Shown piece by piece: positions 28,833 through 42,592 of a stretch of 64,000 bases of DNA. Where the stretch lies: positions 26,473 through 90,472 of the forward strand of contig NZ_LZHV01000056.1 of NCBI RefSeq assembly GCF_001667275.1, given 5' to 3'. Position 1 is the stretch's first letter; every line of letters begins with the position of its first letter. The position numbers and the translations under genes were made by a program. Below the pieces are notes generated by a model that was given only the letters and a program-made list of their open reading frames with translations, did no database searches and was not told the DNA's origin. The DNA is from Mycobacterium sp. ACS4054 (lineage in GTDB: Bacteria > Actinomycetota > Actinomycetes > Mycobacteriales > Mycobacteriaceae).

Positions 28833-30230
28833 ATGTCCGACATGAAGGGCAGCATCGGTAACCACGCGGTGGTATTGGGAGCGAGCATGGCCGGTTTGCT
28901 GGCCGCGCGGTCGCTCGCCGACTTCTTCGACACGGTCACCGTCGTGGAGCGCGACCCGCTCCCCGACGCCGACACCGCCCGACGGGGCGTGCCCCAGGGC
29001 CGGCACCTGCACGCGCTGTTGGCCCGAGGCGCCCAGGTGATCGAGGGGATGTTCCCCGGCGTCCTCGACGAGATGATCCTCGACGGCGCGCAGTACTTCG
29101 ACGGCCAGGATCTGTCCGGGCTGTACTACGACGTGGGCGGCCACCTGTTGGCGCGGCGCGGCAGCGCGACGGGGTTGACGGCCTACAGCGCGACCCGGCC
29201 CTTCCTCGAGGATCACGTCCGCGTCCGGCTGCGTCAGATCCCCAACGTCACGCTGCTCGACGACCACAGCATCTTGGGCCTGATCTCAACGGCGGACCAT
29301 CGCCGCGTCACGGGGGTGCGGGTCGTCGGTCAACACAGCGGCGAACCCGTCACGCTGCACGCGGACCTGGTCGTCGACGCCACCGGGCGCGCCGCCCGCA
29401 CCCCCACGTGGCTGGAAAGCCTGGGATACGAGCGCCCGCGCGAGGATCGCATCGTCGTCCAGCTGACGTATGCCAGCCAGGCGCTGCGGATCACGTCGGA
29501 CGCGCCGCGGGAGCTCGGCTTCCTCGTCGGGATCGTGCCGGGCCGGCCGAGGGGTTGCGGCCTGCTGCACTGCGAGAACGACACCTGGCTGCTCACGGTG
29601 ATGGGGGTGGCCGGCGAGGAGCCGAAGACTCTCGATCTTGCGACGTTGTGTGATTTCGTGGCGGACTGCGCGCCGGCCCATCTGCTGGCCGCGGTGCGCG
29701 CGGCCGAACCGATCGGGGAGCCGGTGCGGCACCGGGTGCCGTGCAGCCGGTGGCGCCGCTACGACAGGATGCGGCGCTTCCCCGAGGGCCTGCTGGTTAC
29801 CGGCGACGCGATCTGCAGCTTCAACCCGGTCTACGGCCAGGGCATGACGGTCGCCGCGCTCGAGGCGTTGGCGCTGCGCGACTGCCTCTCCGCCGGCGGC
29901 GACGACCTGGCGCGGCGCTTCTTCCGTGCCGCGGCGGCGCCGATTCGCCAGGCGTGGCAGCTGTCGACCAACCCCGACCTCGCCCTGCCCGAAATCGAGG
30001 GCACCGCACCGCTGGCGGCGCGGCTGTTCAACAGGTACGTCGATCGCGTGCTCGCGGCGGCCGAAAGCGACACCGTCGCGTTCAATCAGTTCATCAGAGT
30101 GACCTCGCTCGTCGACCCCGCGACGAAACTGTTGCGCCCGAACATGATCTGGCGCGCCGCCCGCGGGCGCCGGCACGGTGTCGAGCAACATGACGCGCCC
30201 GCCGACGTTCTGGCGAAGGCGGTGCCCTGA
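28833..30230 (+). CDS. FAD-dependent oxidoreductase (group A monooxygenase type)
   Basis: The protein has 465 residues. The N-terminal dinucleotide fold is HAVVLGASMAGLLAARSLAD, with an acidic residue (VVERDP) for the FAD ribose. The second FAD motif is TGDAICSFNPVYGQGMT near residue 330. These place it in the PHBH/squalene-epoxidase-like family. The start could be ATG 28833, ATG 28842 or ATG 28794; GGAGG at 28826 is close to the first and 11 bases from the second. It diverges from the LuxR gene. The substrate is unknown. Confidence 0.82.
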   Translation: MSDMKGSIGNHAVVLGASMAGLLAARSLADFFDTVTVVERDPLPDADTARRGVPQGRHLHALLARGAQVIEGMFPGVLDEMILDGAQYFDGQDLSGLYYDVGGHLLARRGSATGLTAYSATRPFLEDHVRVRLRQIPNVTLLDDHSILGLISTADHRRVTGVRVVGQHSGEPVTLHADLVVDATGRAARTPTWLESLGYERPREDRIVVQLTYASQALRITSDAPRELGFLVGIVPGRPRGCGLLHCENDTWLLTVMGVAGEEPKTLDLATLCDFVADCAPAHLLAAVRAAEPIGEPVRHRVPCSRWRRYDRMRRFPEGLLVTGDAICSFNPVYGQGMTVAALEALALRDCLSAGGDDLARRFFRAAAAPIRQAWQLSTNPDLALPEIEGTAPLAARLFNRYVDRVLAAAESDTVAFNQFIRVTSLVDPATKLLRPNMIWRAARGRRHGVEQHDAPADVLAKAVP

Positions 30231-30231
30231 C

Positions 30232-31197
30232 CTACCGGCGGTAGGCCGGCGGCAGCGGCATCCCGAGTTCGCCCAGCACGCCGCGCAGCAGGGTCGGGAA
30301 GTCGGTGATGATGCCGTCGACGCCGTAACCGATCTGCTCGCGCATGGCGCCGGCGTCGTTAACGGTCCAGGGAATGACCTTGAGCCCCAGCGCATGCGCG
30401 TGGTCGACATAGGCCGCACCGGTGACCAGCGTGTAACGGGGCGAGACGATGCTGGCGCCCACCAGCAGCGCGCCGAGCATCGGATCGCCGACGGCGCCGG
30501 CGTCGACGCCGGCCAGCCACGGTGAGCCGGGGGACCACGTCTGCCCGTTGTACAAGGCGACCAACGGAATCGACGGCTCGGCACGGTGAACCAGTGGCAG
30601 CGTCCGCCAGTCGAAGCTTTCGATCTCCACCCGGTCGACCTTGCCCGCCGATCTGACCGCCGCCAGGATCACGTCGACGAACTGCTGGGGGTCGGCCGAC
30701 GTGCCGGGCCGGTCGGCCGCCACCTTGGTCTCGATGTCGTAGCGCACGGCGGCGTGGTAGGAGTCGGCGAGCGCGAACACCTCCGGCAGGACAGCTATCT
30801 TGTTGCCGCGCACCACTTCGGCGCCGGGGAACTCGGCCAGCGGTCGCCCGCAGTCGAGCGTGCGGATCTGGGTCGCGGTCAGCTCGTGGACCAGCTTGCC
30901 GACGTAGGGGTACTGCGGGTCGCCGGTGAACGCGGGTCCGGTGTCGGCGCATTTCTCGGCGTCGATCGTCGGGTCGTGCCACACCAGCGGTTGCCCGTCC
31001 CTGGTGATGTTGACGTCGAGTTCGAGTGTGTCGACGCCCAATTCGAGCGCTTTGGCGAAGGCGCGCAACGATTCCTCGGTGGTCTCCCCGCGCCCGCCAC
31101 GGTGGGCCTGCAGGTCGAAGTCGGCGGGTTGCGCCGAGGCGGTCGACGCACAGAGCAGGCTCAGCCCCAGCAGCGCGGCGACGAGGCGTGCTATCAA
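30232..31197 (-). CDS. Secreted glycerophosphodiester phosphodiesterase
   Basis: This 321-residue protein has a Sec signal peptide (MIARLVAALLGLSLLCAS, cleavage near ASAQ). The GDPD family motif is plain: QAHRGGRGETTEES, then LELDVNITRDGQPLVWHDP, giving the catalytic His pair and metal-binding Glu/Asp. It would release glycerol 3-phosphate from deacylated phospholipids outside the membrane. The TTG start directly follows the rlmB stop (TAATTG). It is an addition to the M. tuberculosis order here. Confidence 0.85.
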   Translation of the reverse strand: MIARLVAALLGLSLLCASTASAQPADFDLQAHRGGRGETTEESLRAFAKALELGVDTLELDVNITRDGQPLVWHDPTIDAEKCADTGPAFTGDPQYPYVGKLVHELTATQIRTLDCGRPLAEFPGAEVVRGNKIAVLPEVFALADSYHAAVRYDIETKVAADRPGTSADPQQFVDVILAAVRSAGKVDRVEIESFDWRTLPLVHRAEPSIPLVALYNGQTWSPGSPWLAGVDAGAVGDPMLGALLVGASIVSPRYTLVTGAAYVDHAHALGLKVIPWTVNDAGAMREQIGYGVDGIITDFPTLLRGVLGELGMPLPPAYRR

Positions 31198-32130
31198 TTA
31201 ATGCCTGCGCTGGCGGGCGATTTCGGCGAGCACCACGCCGGCGGCCACCGAGGCGTTCAGCGATTCGGCGTGCCCGGCCATCGGGATGGACACCACCTCG
31301 TCGCAGTTCTGCCGCACCAGTCGCGACAGCCCCTTGCCTTCAGATCCGACGACCACCACCAGCGGGTCGGCGCCGTCCACGTCGTCGACCACGGTGTCGC
31401 CGTCGGCGTCCAGGCCGATCACCCGGATGCCGCGGTCGGCCCAATCCTTCAGCGTCCTGGTGAGATTGGTGGCCCGGGCCACCGGGACGCGGGCCGCGGC
31501 GCCGGCGCTGGTGCGCCAGGCCACCGCGGTCACCGACGCCGAACGCCGCTGCGGGATCAGCACGCCGTGACCGCCGAACGCCGCGACCGACCGCACGATC
31601 GCGCCCAGGTTGCGGGGATCGGAGATGTTGTCCAACGCGACCAACAGCGCGGGCGGGGCGTTGAGCGCGGCCGTCAACAGATCGTCGGGGTGGGCGTAGT
31701 TGTACGGCGGCACCTGCAGGGCGATGCCCTGATGCAGGTGGTTACTGGTCATCCGGTCCAGGTCGGTGCGCGGCACCTCGAGGATCGAGATGCCCGAATC
31801 CGCCGCGCGGGCAACGCTTTCGGTGACCCGTTCGTCGGCGTCGATGCCCAGGGCCACGTAAAGGGCGGTCGCCGGCACACCGGCACGCAGACATTCCAGC
31901 ACCGGGTTGCGGCCGAGCACGGTTTCCGTCTCGTCGGTCGGGCGTTTGGCGGGCCGGCGCGACTGGGACTGGGCGCGCTTGGCGGCGGGATGGTTGGGAC
32001 GCAGGTGTGCCGGCGGGGTGGGCCCGCGACCCTCCAAACCCCGGCGGCGCTGGCCGCCCGAGCCGACGGTGGGCCCCTTCTTGCTGCCCGCTTTGCGGAT
32101 CGCCCCGCGGCGCCGCGAATTGCCCGCCAT
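31198..32130 (-). CDS. rlmB: 23S rRNA (guanosine-2'-O-)-methyltransferase, RlmB/TrmH type
   Basis: The protein has 310 residues (322 in Rv3579c). A basic, disordered N-terminal ~65 residues precedes the substrate-binding domain ([16 protein letters not shown]). The SPOUT catalytic domain shows all three motifs: [33 protein letters not shown] and [13 protein letters not shown]. It methylates a 2'-O position of 23S rRNA; the exact nucleotide is assumed from the family. The ATG abuts the cysS1 stop. Confidence 0.9.
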   Translation of the reverse strand: MAGNSRRRGAIRKAGSKKGPTVGSGGQRRRGLEGRGPTPPAHLRPNHPAAKRAQSQSRRPAKRPTDETETVLGRNPVLECLRAGVPATALYVALGIDADERVTESVARAADSGISILEVPRTDLDRMTSNHLHQGIALQVPPYNYAHPDDLLTAALNAPPALLVALDNISDPRNLGAIVRSVAAFGGHGVLIPQRRSASVTAVAWRTSAGAAARVPVARATNLTRTLKDWADRGIRVIGLDADGDTVVDDVDGADPLVVVVGSEGKGLSRLVRQNCDEVVSIPMAGHAESLNASVAAGVVLAEIARQRRH

Positions 32131-33549
32131 CTAGTCGGTGCGCTTTTCTTCGCCGGCCTGCAGCGACCACTGCGGCCCGTCGGCGGTGTCGGTGACCTCG
32201 ATGCCGGCGATCTTCAACCGATCCCGGATCTCGTCGGCGAGCGCCCAATTACGTTGCTCGCGGGCCTTTTCCCGGTTTTCCAGTTCGGCCCGCACCAGCA
32301 CCTCGACGGCGGCCAGCGCGGCCGACGTCTCGTCGCGGGTCTCCCAGCGCTCGTCGAGCGGGTCGCAGCCCAGGATGCCCATCATGGCGCGGATCGCGCG
32401 GGCGTGCTGCAGCGCGCCCTCGTGATCGCCACTGTCGAGCGCCCGGTTGCCCTCCGCGCGGGCGTGGTGCACCTCGGCCAGCGCGGCCGGGACCGCCAAG
32501 TCGTCGTCGAGCGCCTCGGCGAAGCGCGGGGTCGGATCGCCGGGCTCGACGGCGCCGACGCGAACGCGGACGCGGTGCAGGAATTCCTCAACGCCCACAT
32601 AGGCTTTCACCGCGTCCTGCAGGGCGGTGTCGGAGAATTCCAGCATCGACCGGTAATGCGCGCTGCCCAGGTAGTAGCGCAGCTCCGCCGGCCGCACCCG
32701 CTCCAGCAGCGCCGGGATGGCCAGCACGTTGCCCAGCGACTTGCTCATCTTCTCGCCGCCCATGGTGACCCAGCCGTTGTGCAGCCAGTAGCGGGCGAAC
32801 CCGTCGCCGGCGGCGCGGCTCTGCGCGATCTCGTTCTCGTGATGCGGGAACACCAAATCCATTCCGCCGCAATGGATGTCGAATTCCGGTCCCAGGTAGG
32901 TGCGGGCCATCGCCGAGCACTCCAGGTGCCAGCCCGGACGGCCGCGGCCCCACGGCGAGGGCCACGACGGTTCCCCGGGCTTTTCGCCCTTCCAGAGCGT
33001 GAAGTCGCGCTGGTCGCGCTTGCCGGTGGCCACGCCCTCGCCCTGATGGACGTCGTCGACCTTGTGCCCCGACAACTGTCCGTACTCGGGATAACTCAGC
33101 ACGTCGAAGTAGACGTCGCCGGCGGCCGCGTAGGCGTGGCCGGTTTCGATCAGGCGGTCCATCAATTCGACCATCTGGGTGATGTGCCCGGTGGCTCGCG
33201 GTTCGGCCGATGGCGGCAGGACGTCCAAGGCGTCGTAGGCGGCGCTGAAGGCGCGCTCGTAGGTGGCCGCCCACTCCCACCACGGGCGGCCGGCCGCGGC
33301 GGCCTTGGCCAGGATCTTGTCCTCGATGTCGGTGACGTTGCGGATGAACGCGACGTCGCAGCCGCGCGCCATCAGCCACCGGCGCAGGATGTCAAAGGCC
33401 ACGCCGCTGCGGACATGCCCGATGTGCGGCAGGCCCTGCACGGTGGCGCCACACAGGTAGATGGAGACGTGGCCCTCGCGCAGCGGGACGAAGTCACGCA
33501 CGGCACCGGCCGCCGTGTCGTGTAGCCGCAGACGGGCGCGATCGGTCAC
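32131..33549 (-). CDS. cysS1: Cysteinyl-tRNA synthetase
   Basis: This class I synthetase has 472 residues (469 in Rv3580c). It carries the HIGH motif as [15 protein letters not shown] as [10 protein letters not shown], and the first zinc cysteine in YLCGATVQG. It charges tRNA-Cys; the paralogue MshC would lie elsewhere. The GTG start is the end of an 18-base segment identical to that at the lysS start, with TAAGCT eight bases upstream and no Shine-Dalgarno. Confidence 0.96.
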   Translation of the reverse strand: MTDRARLRLHDTAAGAVRDFVPLREGHVSIYLCGATVQGLPHIGHVRSGVAFDILRRWLMARGCDVAFIRNVTDIEDKILAKAAAAGRPWWEWAATYERAFSAAYDALDVLPPSAEPRATGHITQMVELMDRLIETGHAYAAAGDVYFDVLSYPEYGQLSGHKVDDVHQGEGVATGKRDQRDFTLWKGEKPGEPSWPSPWGRGRPGWHLECSAMARTYLGPEFDIHCGGMDLVFPHHENEIAQSRAAGDGFARYWLHNGWVTMGGEKMSKSLGNVLAIPALLERVRPAELRYYLGSAHYRSMLEFSDTALQDAVKAYVGVEEFLHRVRVRVGAVEPGDPTPRFAEALDDDLAVPAALAEVHHARAEGNRALDSGDHEGALQHARAIRAMMGILGCDPLDERWETRDETSAALAAVEVLVRAELENREKAREQRNWALADEIRDRLKIAGIEVTDTADGPQWSLQAGEEKRTD

Positions 33550-33563
33550 GACGTGCCAGCTTA
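33546..33563 (-). promoter_or_regulatory. Leaderless-type promoter/start of cysS1, identical to lysS
   Basis: On the reverse strand TAAGCTGGCACGTCGTGA runs from a -10-like TAAGCT through the GTG start plus one base. The same 18 bases occur at the lysS start (60471-60488). The absence of a Shine-Dalgarno suggests transcription starts at or next to the GTG. Confidence 0.55.
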
Positions 33564-33597
33564 CCGGGTGGTTCCGCGCCGCCCGGTGCTGCGCGCC

Positions 33598-34077
33598 TCA
33601 GCCGGCGGGAACCACCAATGCGGTGGCGATGGCGGCGCGTCCCTCGCCGCGGCCGGTCAGCCCCAAACCGTCGGTCGTCGTCGCCGATACCGACACCGGC
33701 GCGCCCAGCAGCTCGGCGAGCACCCGCTGCGCCTCGTCACGGCGGGGACCGACCCTGGGCTGGTTGCCGATCAGCTGCACCGCGGCGTTTCCGATTCGAA
33801 AGCCCGCGCGCGCCACCAGGTCGGCGACGTGGCGCAGCATGTCGGCGCCGCTGACGCCCTGCCAGCGCGGGTCGTCGACCCCGAAGACGGCGCCGAGATC
33901 GCCCAGCCCCGCGGCCGACAACAGCGCGTCGCACAACGCGTGCGCCCCCACGTCGCCGTCGGAGTGGCCGGCGCAGCCGTCGGCCCCGTCGAACAGCAAC
34001 CCCACCAGCCAGCACGGCCGCCCGGGCTCGATCGGATGCACGTCGACGCCCAGGCCGACCCGCGGCAGCTCGCTCAC
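33598..34077 (-). CDS. ispF: 2-C-methyl-D-erythritol 2,4-cyclodiphosphate synthase
   Basis: This 159-residue enzyme carries out the fifth step of the MEP isoprenoid pathway. The metal ligands Asp12 and His14 are in [27 protein letters not shown] and the GVDDPRWQG segment complete the family signature. Its GTG overlaps the ispD stop by four bases, so the two pathway enzymes are coupled. Confidence 0.95.
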   Translation of the reverse strand: MSELPRVGLGVDVHPIEPGRPCWLVGLLFDGADGCAGHSDGDVGAHALCDALLSAAGLGDLGAVFGVDDPRWQGVSGADMLRHVADLVARAGFRIGNAAVQLIGNQPRVGPRRDEAQRVLAELLGAPVSVSATTTDGLGLTGRGEGRAAIATALVVPAG

Positions 34078-34745
34078 CCGCGCACGATCGCTTCGGCCAG
34101 CAGGAGATCGAGCCGGGTGGTGATCTTGAAGGCCAGCGGGTCGCCGTCGACCACCTGAACCTGGCCACCGACGTGCTCGACGAGCGATGCGTCGTCGGTG
34201 AATTCCGCGGTGCCGGCGCGCTGGTAGGCCCGCAGCAGCAGCTCGCGGGCGAACCCTTGCGGGGTCTGCACGGCGCGCAGGCCGGCCCGCTCGGGCGTGC
34301 CCAGGACCACACCGTTGGCGTCCACGGCCTTGATGGTGTCATGCAGCGGCAGCGCGGGCACGACCGCGCCGTGCCCGGCCCGCAGCGCCTCCACCACCCG
34401 CACGATCAGCGCGGGGGGCGTCAGGGCACGGGCGGCGTCGTGGACGAGCACGAACTCGGGGTCACCGGTCAGCGCCGCCAGCGCCAGGCTCACGGATGTG
34501 GTGCGATCGGCCCCGCCGGCGACGACGGTCGCCCGCTCGCCCAGGGCCCGCTTGGCCTCGTCGACCCGGGCCGCCGGAACGGCGACCACCACGTGGTCGA
34601 CGACGGAAGAATCCAGCAAACCGGCTACGGCGCGGTCCAGCAGGGTGCGCCCGTCGACCTCGCAGAATGCCTTGGGAATGCCGGCGCTCAATCGCTCCCC
34701 CGACCCTGCGGCCGGGACCACTGCGACGACCGTGCCCGTGACCAC
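34074..34745 (-). CDS. ispD: 2-C-methyl-D-erythritol 4-phosphate cytidylyltransferase
   Basis: This 223-residue enzyme joins CTP to MEP, the third step of the MEP pathway. The nucleotide-binding motif is [31 protein letters not shown] and RAVQTPQGF are further family signatures. It starts 16 bp after carD, so the two genes are probably co-transcribed. Confidence 0.95.
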   Translation of the reverse strand: MVTGTVVAVVPAAGSGERLSAGIPKAFCEVDGRTLLDRAVAGLLDSSVVDHVVVAVPAARVDEAKRALGERATVVAGGADRTTSVSLALAALTGDPEFVLVHDAARALTPPALIVRVVEALRAGHGAVVPALPLHDTIKAVDANGVVLGTPERAGLRAVQTPQGFARELLLRAYQRAGTAEFTDDASLVEHVGGQVQVVDGDPLAFKITTRLDLLLAEAIVRG

Positions 34746-34761
34746 CGGAGCGTCAGGGCCT

Positions 34762-35274
<513 letters not shown>

Positions 35275-35537
35275 TCAATCCTAACACGGCCGCCCAATCG
35301 CGTGCGGAGCAACGATGCAGGTCAGGGGCACAACACGCGCAGATTAGGGGTTGACAGGGCGAGCAGAACGTGCAGTGACGCACATTACCAATGCCGTCAT
35401 TCGGCCCCGAGGGCGGCCCCGACGGACCCCGCCGGAGGGCTTCCGGGCTGGTCTTACGCCCCGCGCTATCGCACGGGAAACCTTCCTACTACTGTGCATA
35501 GTTGCATCCGTCGAACCGGCCCAGCAGGAGGCATTGA

Positions 35538-36086
35538 GTGAACCGCTTCGAGATGAGCCTCCCCGTCCGCCCCGCGCTGAGGTTGCTCGCCGGCCTGGTG
35601 CTCGCGCTCGTGCTCAGCGGCTGCGGCGCCGGCCAGGTCTCGCAGATGGCCGTCCAGGAGCCCGCGATCAACGGCAACAAGGTCACGTTCAACAACGTGG
35701 CGCTGCGCGACATCCGCATGCAGGCCCAGCAGACCAGCGCCTCCATCCAGCCCGGGCAGGCGGTGGAGCTGGTGCTGGTGGCCATCAACCAATCGCCGAG
35801 CGTGCCGGACAGGCTGGTGAGCATCACCAGCGACGTCGGCTCGGTGACCCTGAGCGGAGACGGTCGGCTGCCCGCCGGCGGCATGCTGTTGATCGGCACC
35901 CCGGAGGGCCAGAAGGTGGCGCCCGGGCCGATGGGCTCCAGCAACGCGGTCAGGGCGACCGTCAACCTGGCCAAGCCGATCAGCAACGGGCTGCTGTACA
36001 ACTTCACCTTCAACTTCGAGAAGGCCGGTCAGGCCACCGTGCAGGTGCCGGTTTCGGCCGGGCTGGATCAGCCGCAGCAAAGCTAG
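35538..36086 (+). CDS. lpqE: Lipoprotein LpqE
   Basis: The protein has 182 residues, the same as Rv3584. The signal peptide ends LVLSGCGAG, a good lipobox. The mature part is a beta-rich domain with GRLPAGGMLLIGTPEG. The function is not known. The GTG start follows AGGAGG with seven bases between. It heads a forward group with radA and disA and diverges from carD across 287 bp, in which I saw only the carD -10 and no conserved element. Confidence 0.92.
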   Translation: MNRFEMSLPVRPALRLLAGLVLALVLSGCGAGQVSQMAVQEPAINGNKVTFNNVALRDIRMQAQQTSASIQPGQAVELVLVAINQSPSVPDRLVSITSDVGSVTLSGDGRLPAGGMLLIGTPEGQKVAPGPMGSSNAVRATVNLAKPISNGLLYNFTFNFEKAGQATVQVPVSAGLDQPQQS

Positions 36087-36133
36087 CGGGGCGTAACCGC
36101 CTGTCATAGCCGGGATTTGTCGTACCGGCTCGA

Positions 36134-36145
36134 TACCGTCATGGC

Positions 36146-36146
<1 letters not shown>
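36134..36146 (+). promoter_or_regulatory. Leaderless-type -10 element of radA
   Basis: TACCGT at 36134-36139 is followed by six bases and the radA GTG. This is the leaderless layout. No Shine-Dalgarno precedes the GTG. Confidence 0.45.
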
Positions 36147-39449
<3,303 letters not shown>

Positions 39450-39542
39450 GTTTGCAGCGTAGGTCCAGGTCACGCCGAGTTGCCTGACCCGCCCCGGCGT
39501 GTCGCGGGGTTTGCTGGCTGACCGCCGTGTTAGTGCCGGCCG

Positions 39543-39585
39543 CTATTCGCCGACTATTCGCCCGCTATTCGCCCGCTACTCACCA
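39543..39585. repeat. 11-bp tandem repeat at the canB stop
   Basis: CTATTCGCCGA, CTATTCGCCCG and CTATTCGCCCG stand head to tail from 39543 to 39575. A degenerate fourth unit, CTACTCACC, follows, and its first three bases are the reverse complement of the canB stop. Copy number could vary between strains. Confidence 0.75.
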
Positions 39586-40193
39586 ATGTCACCGACGTGA
39601 TCGACCAGCGCGGCCCGCCCGTCCGCGAGGTGATAGGTCGCGCCCGCCACCGCCAGGGTGCCCGCGGACACCCGCTCGGCGATGGTGGACGAACGCGACA
39701 TGAGCTGGGCGATCGTTTCGCGCACGTGCCGTTCCTCGAACTCGTCGACGCGGCTGAGGCCGTCGCGGCGGCCCATCAGGATCGACGGCGCGACCCGCTC
39801 GACCACGTCGCGCACGAAGCCACCCGGGATCGCGCCGTCGTTGATGGCGGCGAGGGCGGCCTTGACGGCACCGCAACTGTCATGGCCCAGGACGACGATC
39901 AGCGGCACGTCGAGGACCGCCACCGCGAACTCGATGGAGCCCAGCACCGCCGAGTCGATGGCCTGCCCGGCGGTGCGCACCACGAACATGTCGCCCAGAC
40001 CCTGGTCGAAAATGAGCTCGGCCGCCACCCGGCTGTCGGCGCAGCCGAACACGACCGCGGTGGGCTTTTGACCGCCGGCCAGGCTGGCCCTATGTTCCAC
40101 ACTCTGGCTGGGATGCTGGGGCTTCCCGGCGACGAATCGCTCGTTACCCTCTTTGAGTGCTTTCCACGCGGTTACCGGACTGGTGTTAGGCAT
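39576..40193 (-). CDS. canB: Beta-class carbonic anhydrase CanB
   Basis: This 205-residue zinc enzyme interconverts CO2 and bicarbonate. The zinc cysteine and Asp/Arg pair are in FGCADSRVA, and the His/Cys ligands in VVLGHDSCGAV. The length is close to Rv3588c (207). The ATG at 40193 is shared with the ATG of divergent mutY through the palindrome CATG. In-frame ATGs at 40202 and 40205 would add three or four residues and overlap mutY. Confidence 0.94.
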   Translation of the reverse strand: MPNTSPVTAWKALKEGNERFVAGKPQHPSQSVEHRASLAGGQKPTAVVFGCADSRVAAELIFDQGLGDMFVVRTAGQAIDSAVLGSIEFAVAVLDVPLIVVLGHDSCGAVKAALAAINDGAIPGGFVRDVVERVAPSILMGRRDGLSRVDEFEERHVRETIAQLMSRSSTIAERVSAGTLAVAGATYHLADGRAALVDHVGDIGE

Positions 40194-41103
40194 GGCTGAC
40201 ATCATGCCGCATCCGCCGGTTAACGGGCGGCCAAATATTTCGGCCGATGAGTTACTCGAGTGGTACGAACGGTCCCGCCGCGACCTGCCCTGGCGCGAAC
40301 CCGGCGTCAGTGCCTGGCAGATCCTGGTCAGCGAGTTCATGCTGCAGCAGACGCCGGTCTCGCGGGTGTTGCCGATCTGGTCGGACTGGGTGCGGCGCTG
40401 GCCTACCCCGTCGGCGACCGCGGCCGCCGCCGAGGCCGACGTGCTGCGCGCGTGGGGCAAGCTCGGATATCCCCGACGGGCCAAGCGCCTGCACGAATGC
40501 GCGACCGTCATCGCGCGCGACCACAACGACGTGGTGCCCGACGACGTCGAGGTCCTGCTGACGCTGCCCGGCGTCGGCAGCTACACGGCGCGCGCTATCG
40601 CCTGTTTCGCCTACCGGCAACCGGTCCCGGTGGTCGACACCAACGTGCGCCGGGTGGTGGCCCGTGCCGTGCGGGGGCTGGCGGACGGCGGTTCGGCGTC
40701 GGCGGTGCGGGACATGGCCGAGGTCTCCGCGCTGCTGCCGAAAAACGGCACCGCCCCGACGTTTTCGGTTGCCCTGATGGAGCTCGGTGCGACGGTGTGC
40801 ACGGCGCGATCCCCGCGCTGCGGGTTGTGTCCGCTCACCCGGTGCGCGTGGCGGGACACCGGCTACGCCCCGGCGCAGGGTCCGGCGCGGCGGGTGCAGA
40901 CCTACGCCGGAACCGATCGGCAGGTGCGCGGACGCCTGCTGGACGTGTTGCGCGGCAGCGATTCCCCGGTCACCCGGGCGGCGCTGGACGTGGCGTGGCT
41001 GACCGATACCGCCCAGCGCGACCGCGCACTGTACTCGCTGCTGGCCGACGGCCTGGTCGCGCAGACGGCCGACGGCCGATTCGCCCTTGCGGGCGAAGAG
41101 TAG
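40192..41103 (+). CDS. mutY: A/G-specific adenine glycosylase MutY
   Basis: This 303-residue glycosylase removes adenine mispaired with 8-oxoguanine. The helix-hairpin-helix and catalytic region are LPGVGSYTARAIACFA followed by PVVDTNVRRV with the catalytic Asp. The 4Fe-4S loop is C-x6-C-x2-C-x4-C (CTARSPRCGLCPLTRC). The C terminus is short, so the full MutT-like 8-oxoG recognition domain is reduced, as in M. tuberculosis. ATG 40192 is used; ATG 40204 is possible and would remove the overlap with canB. Confidence 0.93.
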   Translation: MADIMPHPPVNGRPNISADELLEWYERSRRDLPWREPGVSAWQILVSEFMLQQTPVSRVLPIWSDWVRRWPTPSATAAAAEADVLRAWGKLGYPRRAKRLHECATVIARDHNDVVPDDVEVLLTLPGVGSYTARAIACFAYRQPVPVVDTNVRRVVARAVRGLADGGSASAVRDMAEVSALLPKNGTAPTFSVALMELGATVCTARSPRCGLCPLTRCAWRDTGYAPAQGPARRVQTYAGTDRQVRGRLLDVLRGSDSPVTRAALDVAWLTDTAQRDRALYSLLADGLVAQTADGRFALAGEE

Positions 41104-41113
41104 TCGCCGGCGA

Positions 41114-42592
41114 TCAAAGGTCGTTGCCGGCGTAGGACTGGTTGAAGCTCTTGTTGGCCAGTGGAAAGTCGGGAACGATGGTGTCGGCCATCGCAACGGG
41201 CAGTGCGGGCCAGTTGAACCACGACGGGTCGACGATCTTCGCGCGAGTGATCCGATTGGCGGCGTCGATTTCGACGCGGTGGACGATGGTGCCGCGCCAA
41301 CCCTCGACGATGCCGATGCCACTGCAGGGCCGAGGATGCGCCGGCACGGACTCCGTGTATTCGGTTGGGCCGCTGTGCGATTCGATCAGGTGACCGGCGA
41401 GCTCGGTGGACGCTGCGAATTCGTCTCGGCGCGCGGTGTAGCGGGCCAGCACGTCGCCCGCGGTGGCGTCGATCTCGGTGACCGGCAGTGCGGCGGTGGG
41501 GTGTTCGAGTCGGGCGTCCGTGCGTATGCCGCTCGCGCGCGCGACATAGCCCAGGCACCCGAGCGCGTGAGCGTCTTCTCGATGCAGGACCGCGGTCCCT
41601 GCGAACCGGTCATACACCACGGTGTTGTGCAGGGTCAGTTCGGCGACCTCGGCGATGTCGGTGGCGATGCGTCGCAGCGCGCCGGCATCCGGGAGCGCCC
41701 GCAGCGCGACCCCGCCCGGGCGCACCGCGCCGCGCAGCAGCCGATGACCGGTGATCGCGTCGTTGAGCCGCAATAGTTGTTCGCGGATGCGTTGCGCGTG
41801 CGCGTAAGCGAGTCCGAATCCCACGTCGTTGGCCAGCGCGCCAAGGTCGGCGGCGTGGTTGTAGAGCCGTTCCAGTTCGAGCAGCAACGCCCGCAACCGG
41901 TGCACCTCGCCGGAAATCTCCATCCCGAGCGCGTCTTCGATGGCGAGGCAATGGGCCAGCGCGTGCCCGACGGAGGTGTCGCCGCTCACCCGCTCGGCCA
42001 ACTCGACCGCGCCGCCGGCCGGCCGACCCTCGAAGAGCTTTTCCAACCCGCGATGGACGAACCACAGCCGGGCCTTCAGACGGATCACGGTTTCACCGGC
42101 GACGGAAAAGCGGAAGTGGCCGGGCTCGATCAAGCCCGCATGCACGGGGCCAACGGGGATCTCGTACACCCCGGGCCCCTCGACCGTGACGAACGGGAAG
42201 TGGCCGGTGCCATCCAGTTTGGGTGGGGGTGGCGCCGTGCGGCGCATCGGATACCAGTCCTCGGGCCAGTGCGCATGCCGCACCAGGCGGCGAGGTTTGG
42301 GATGGCCCAGGCACCGGATCCCATACAGGTCCGCCATTTCGCGCTCGAAGCGGCTGGCCGTGAACGACAGGCCGGCCAGCGATAGCATCGTCGGATCGTC
42401 TTTCGGCACTGAGCATTCAAGCTCGACGCGGCGATCCGGCCAACCGGCAAGGAAAAGATAGACGATCCGGTAGGCGGCGGAGTCGTCGTGGGCTGCCACC
42501 AGGGCCAAGCGAAATCCCTTGCCCAGCAGGTCTTCCGCCGCCTCCGCCAGCCTGTCCTGCGATAGCCCGTGGCGTTGCCATTCGGGCCTCAT
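41114..42592 (-). CDS. hycE: Hydrogenase-4/complex I-like large subunit (NuoC-NuoD fusion), nickel ligands absent
   Basis: This 492-residue protein is equivalent to Rv0087. Residues ~1-120 are NuoC-like (FEREMADLYGIRCLGHPKP). The rest is the large-subunit fold (GPVHAGLIEPGHFRFSVAG, LWFVHRGLEKLFEGR). In true NiFe hydrogenases the first nickel motif is RxCGxCG; here residues 201-207 read RVSGDTS. The C-terminal motif DPCxxC reads DPSWFNW at 455-461. All four nickel cysteines are therefore missing, and H2 chemistry is not expected. It is the last gene of a seven-gene operon with ATGA/GTGA junctions. The electron donor and acceptor are unknown. Confidence 0.92.
   Translation of the reverse strand: MRPEWQRHGLSQDRLAEAAEDLLGKGFRLALVAAHDDSAAYRIVYLFLAGWPDRRVELECSVPKDDPTMLSLAGLSFTASRFEREMADLYGIRCLGHPKPRRLVRHAHWPEDWYPMRRTAPPPPKLDGTGHFPFVTVEGPGVYEIPVGPVHAGLIEPGHFRFSVAGETVIRLKARLWFVHRGLEKLFEGRPAGGAVELAERVSGDTSVGHALAHCLAIEDALGMEISGEVHRLRALLLELERLYNHAADLGALANDVGFGLAYAHAQRIREQLLRLNDAITGHRLLRGAVRPGGVALRALPDAGALRRIATDIAEVAELTLHNTVVYDRFAGTAVLHREDAHALGCLGYVARASGIRTDARLEHPTAALPVTEIDATAGDVLARYTARRDEFAASTELAGHLIESHSGPTEYTESVPAHPRPCSGIGIVEGWRGTIVHRVEIDAANRITRAKIVDPSWFNWPALPVAMADTIVPDFPLANKSFNQSYAGNDL

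Noticed and set aside
30586..33525. A very long open frame on the + strand opposite the GDPD, rlmB and cysS1 genes
   Set aside because: It is a mirror of three well-recognised reverse-strand genes, has no recognisable domain, and arises from high GC at third codon positions.
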